Below are positions 5,188 to 6,179 of a DNA stretch of 6,179 nucleotides, one piece after another. The notes beneath the pieces were generated by a model. That model was not told where the DNA came from and did not search any database. It worked only from the letters and a program-made list of their open reading frames with translations. Source of the DNA: an uncultured Allomuricauda sp. (GTDB lineage: Bacteria; Bacteroidota; Bacteroidia; Flavobacteriales; Flavobacteriaceae); NCBI GenBank assembly GCA_937911965.1, contig CALDPL010000304.1, forward strand, positions 1 to 6,179. The letters run 5' to 3'. The stretch's first letter is position 1, and each line of letters starts with the position of its first letter. A program made the translations under genes and the position numbers.

Positions 5188-6179
5188 TTAAGATACGGTC
5201 TTTCCGGTGTTCTTTTTGAAGGGCTGCCATCTCAAATAAGTGGCCGTACGCCAAAACCATTCCAGTGGCCCATAGAGAAAATGCCTTAACCAGATTTTGC
5301 TGAAAAGGATTTGCACTGCGTAGATGAATATACCGAGGGCAAAAAGTTCGGTGGGCCCCCATTTCCCGAAGGTGGGACCCAATGCCCAGGAGTTGAAGAG
5401 CAGGCAGCCGATGACCCCCTGCATCTCATAGTTGGTGAGCCCCATCCTCCCATAAGGGGAAAGTCCCTCCAAATAGGCTCCAAAGCGATGGTTTTGGTAC
5501 AATAGAATGAATCCCAAGGCCATGGCGCCCGAAAAGAGGATCAAACCAAGATCATTCAGGGCCATATGGGCCAATTCCCCTCCCGACATGCCCAGTCCCC
5601 CACTTCTCAATATGCGACCTAGATCCAACGAAGGGAACATCCCGACGATGACCTGGATCAGGATGCCGCCGAGGACAAAGGCAAGGAAGATCCTTAAATT
5701 CCGATTTTTATGGCGTTCCAATTCCTCAAAAAAGCGGGAACGGCCCACCGCCAACCCAAGGAAAAACAGTGCCAGGGTGAGATATCCCCTTCCCATCAGA
5801 CCGAACTGATAGTCGAGTTTGCCCTCCAGGCGTACCGTATAATTGAACTTTACACTGTTCCAAAAGTAGGGGTCTTCCTTGGCGGCCCCAAAAGCATCCG
5901 GAAGAACCGGGGCATCACCTTGGTTTTGGTATGAGGATTGAAATGGGGACAGGTTTCCATAGGCAACTTGGGCCATCCGAGGGGTCCCGATCAACAATAG
6001 GCCCGCAATGAGCAACAATACCCAGGTTTTGGCCCTTTGGAAAAAAACCATGACCAGGCCGAACAGGGCGTAGATGGATATGATGTCCCCACTGAAAAAG
6101 GCATTTCCCACCAGCCCTATAAAAAACAGTATCGCCATCCTCCAAATAAAGGCACTGCGGAAATCGATGCCCCTACGGG
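5188..6179 (-). CDS. DUF418 domain (YeiB-like) membrane protein, N-terminus outside window
   Basis: The frame is open to the window edge and stops at 5188-5190, giving about 329 visible residues. Although ATG 6138 could serve as a start, the codons before it (RRGIDFRSAFIWR) continue the family pattern, in which an RRM-type segment precedes a membrane helix and then GDIISIYALFG (visible residues 30-40). This is taken as a gene cut by the window, not a start at 6138. Several membrane helices follow, and the C-terminal DUF418 region (about 160-329) contains LSPYGRMGLTNYEMQGVIG (239-257) and YGPLEWFWR (302-310), both characteristic. YeiB-type proteins are polytopic inner-membrane proteins of unknown function, distantly like acyltransferase-3 proteins. 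A hydrophilic segment around visible residues 70-125 probably faces outside the membrane. The missing part would be the first helices. It precedes the Crp-type regulator by about 118 nt on the same strand. Confidence 0.87.
   Translation of the reverse strand, partial: RRGIDFRSAFIWRMAILFFIGLVGNAFFSGDIISIYALFGLVMVFFQRAKTWVLLLIAGLLLIGTPRMAQVAYGNLSPFQSSYQNQGDAPVLPDAFGAAKEDPYFWNSVKFNYTVRLEGKLDYQFGLMGRGYLTLALFFLGLAVGRSRFFEELERHKNRNLRIFLAFVLGGILIQVIVGMFPSLDLGRILRSGGLGMSGGELAHMALNDLGLILFSGAMALGFILLYQNHRFGAYLEGLSPYGRMGLTNYEMQGVIGCLLFNSWALGPTFGKWGPTELFALGIFIYAVQILFSKIWLRHFLYGPLEWFWRTATYLRWQPFKKNTGKTVS

Noticed and set aside
1..6179. CRISPR array, insertion sequence, tRNA or integrase attachment site
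   Set aside because: No regularly spaced repeats, transposase-like frames, terminal inverted repeats or tRNA-like folds were seen. The genes are close-packed and uniform in composition.

Overview
The window looks like chromosome of a marine-type Flavobacteriaceae member (Bacteroidota) with fairly balanced GC content. Three lines support this. Promoter-like sites match the Bacteroidota pattern (TTG, about 19 nt, TAnnTTTG). Starts lack clear Shine-Dalgarno sequences. The proteins (short Crp-type regulator, DUF417, DUF418, pirin, OsmC) have the flavour of that group. No mobile elements, tRNA/rRNA genes or CRISPR arrays were seen.

Layout. 1-222 is the C-terminal end of a catalase, closed by a strong hairpin terminator (238-276). 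A promoter-like site at 285-314 then opens a tightly spaced plus-strand run of five genes: pirin (358-1254), OsmC-family thiol peroxidase-like protein (1260-1658), DUF417/RclC-like membrane protein (1669-2247), TRIC-type cation channel starting at TTG (2283-2912), and a calcium/sodium antiporter of the CaCA family (2941-3894). A structured terminator lies at 3962-4011. Convergent to this on the minus strand are an AhpD-like carboxymuconolactone decarboxylase-family protein (4000-4434), a Crp/Fnr-type regulator (4494-5069) and the C-terminal two-thirds or so of a DUF418 membrane protein that runs off the right edge (5188-6179).

Interpretation. Catalase, OsmC, AhpD-like protein, pirin and the RclC-like protein are each linked, by family, to peroxide, electrophile or reactive-chlorine stress. 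The arrangement therefore reads as an oxidative or reactive-halogen defence neighbourhood with two cation-transport genes attached to the same apparent operon and a one-domain-sensor regulator next door. The individual families are known. The combination, especially TRIC plus CaCA antiporter behind a redox cassette, is the most interesting point. That the Crp-type protein controls any of these genes is inference only.
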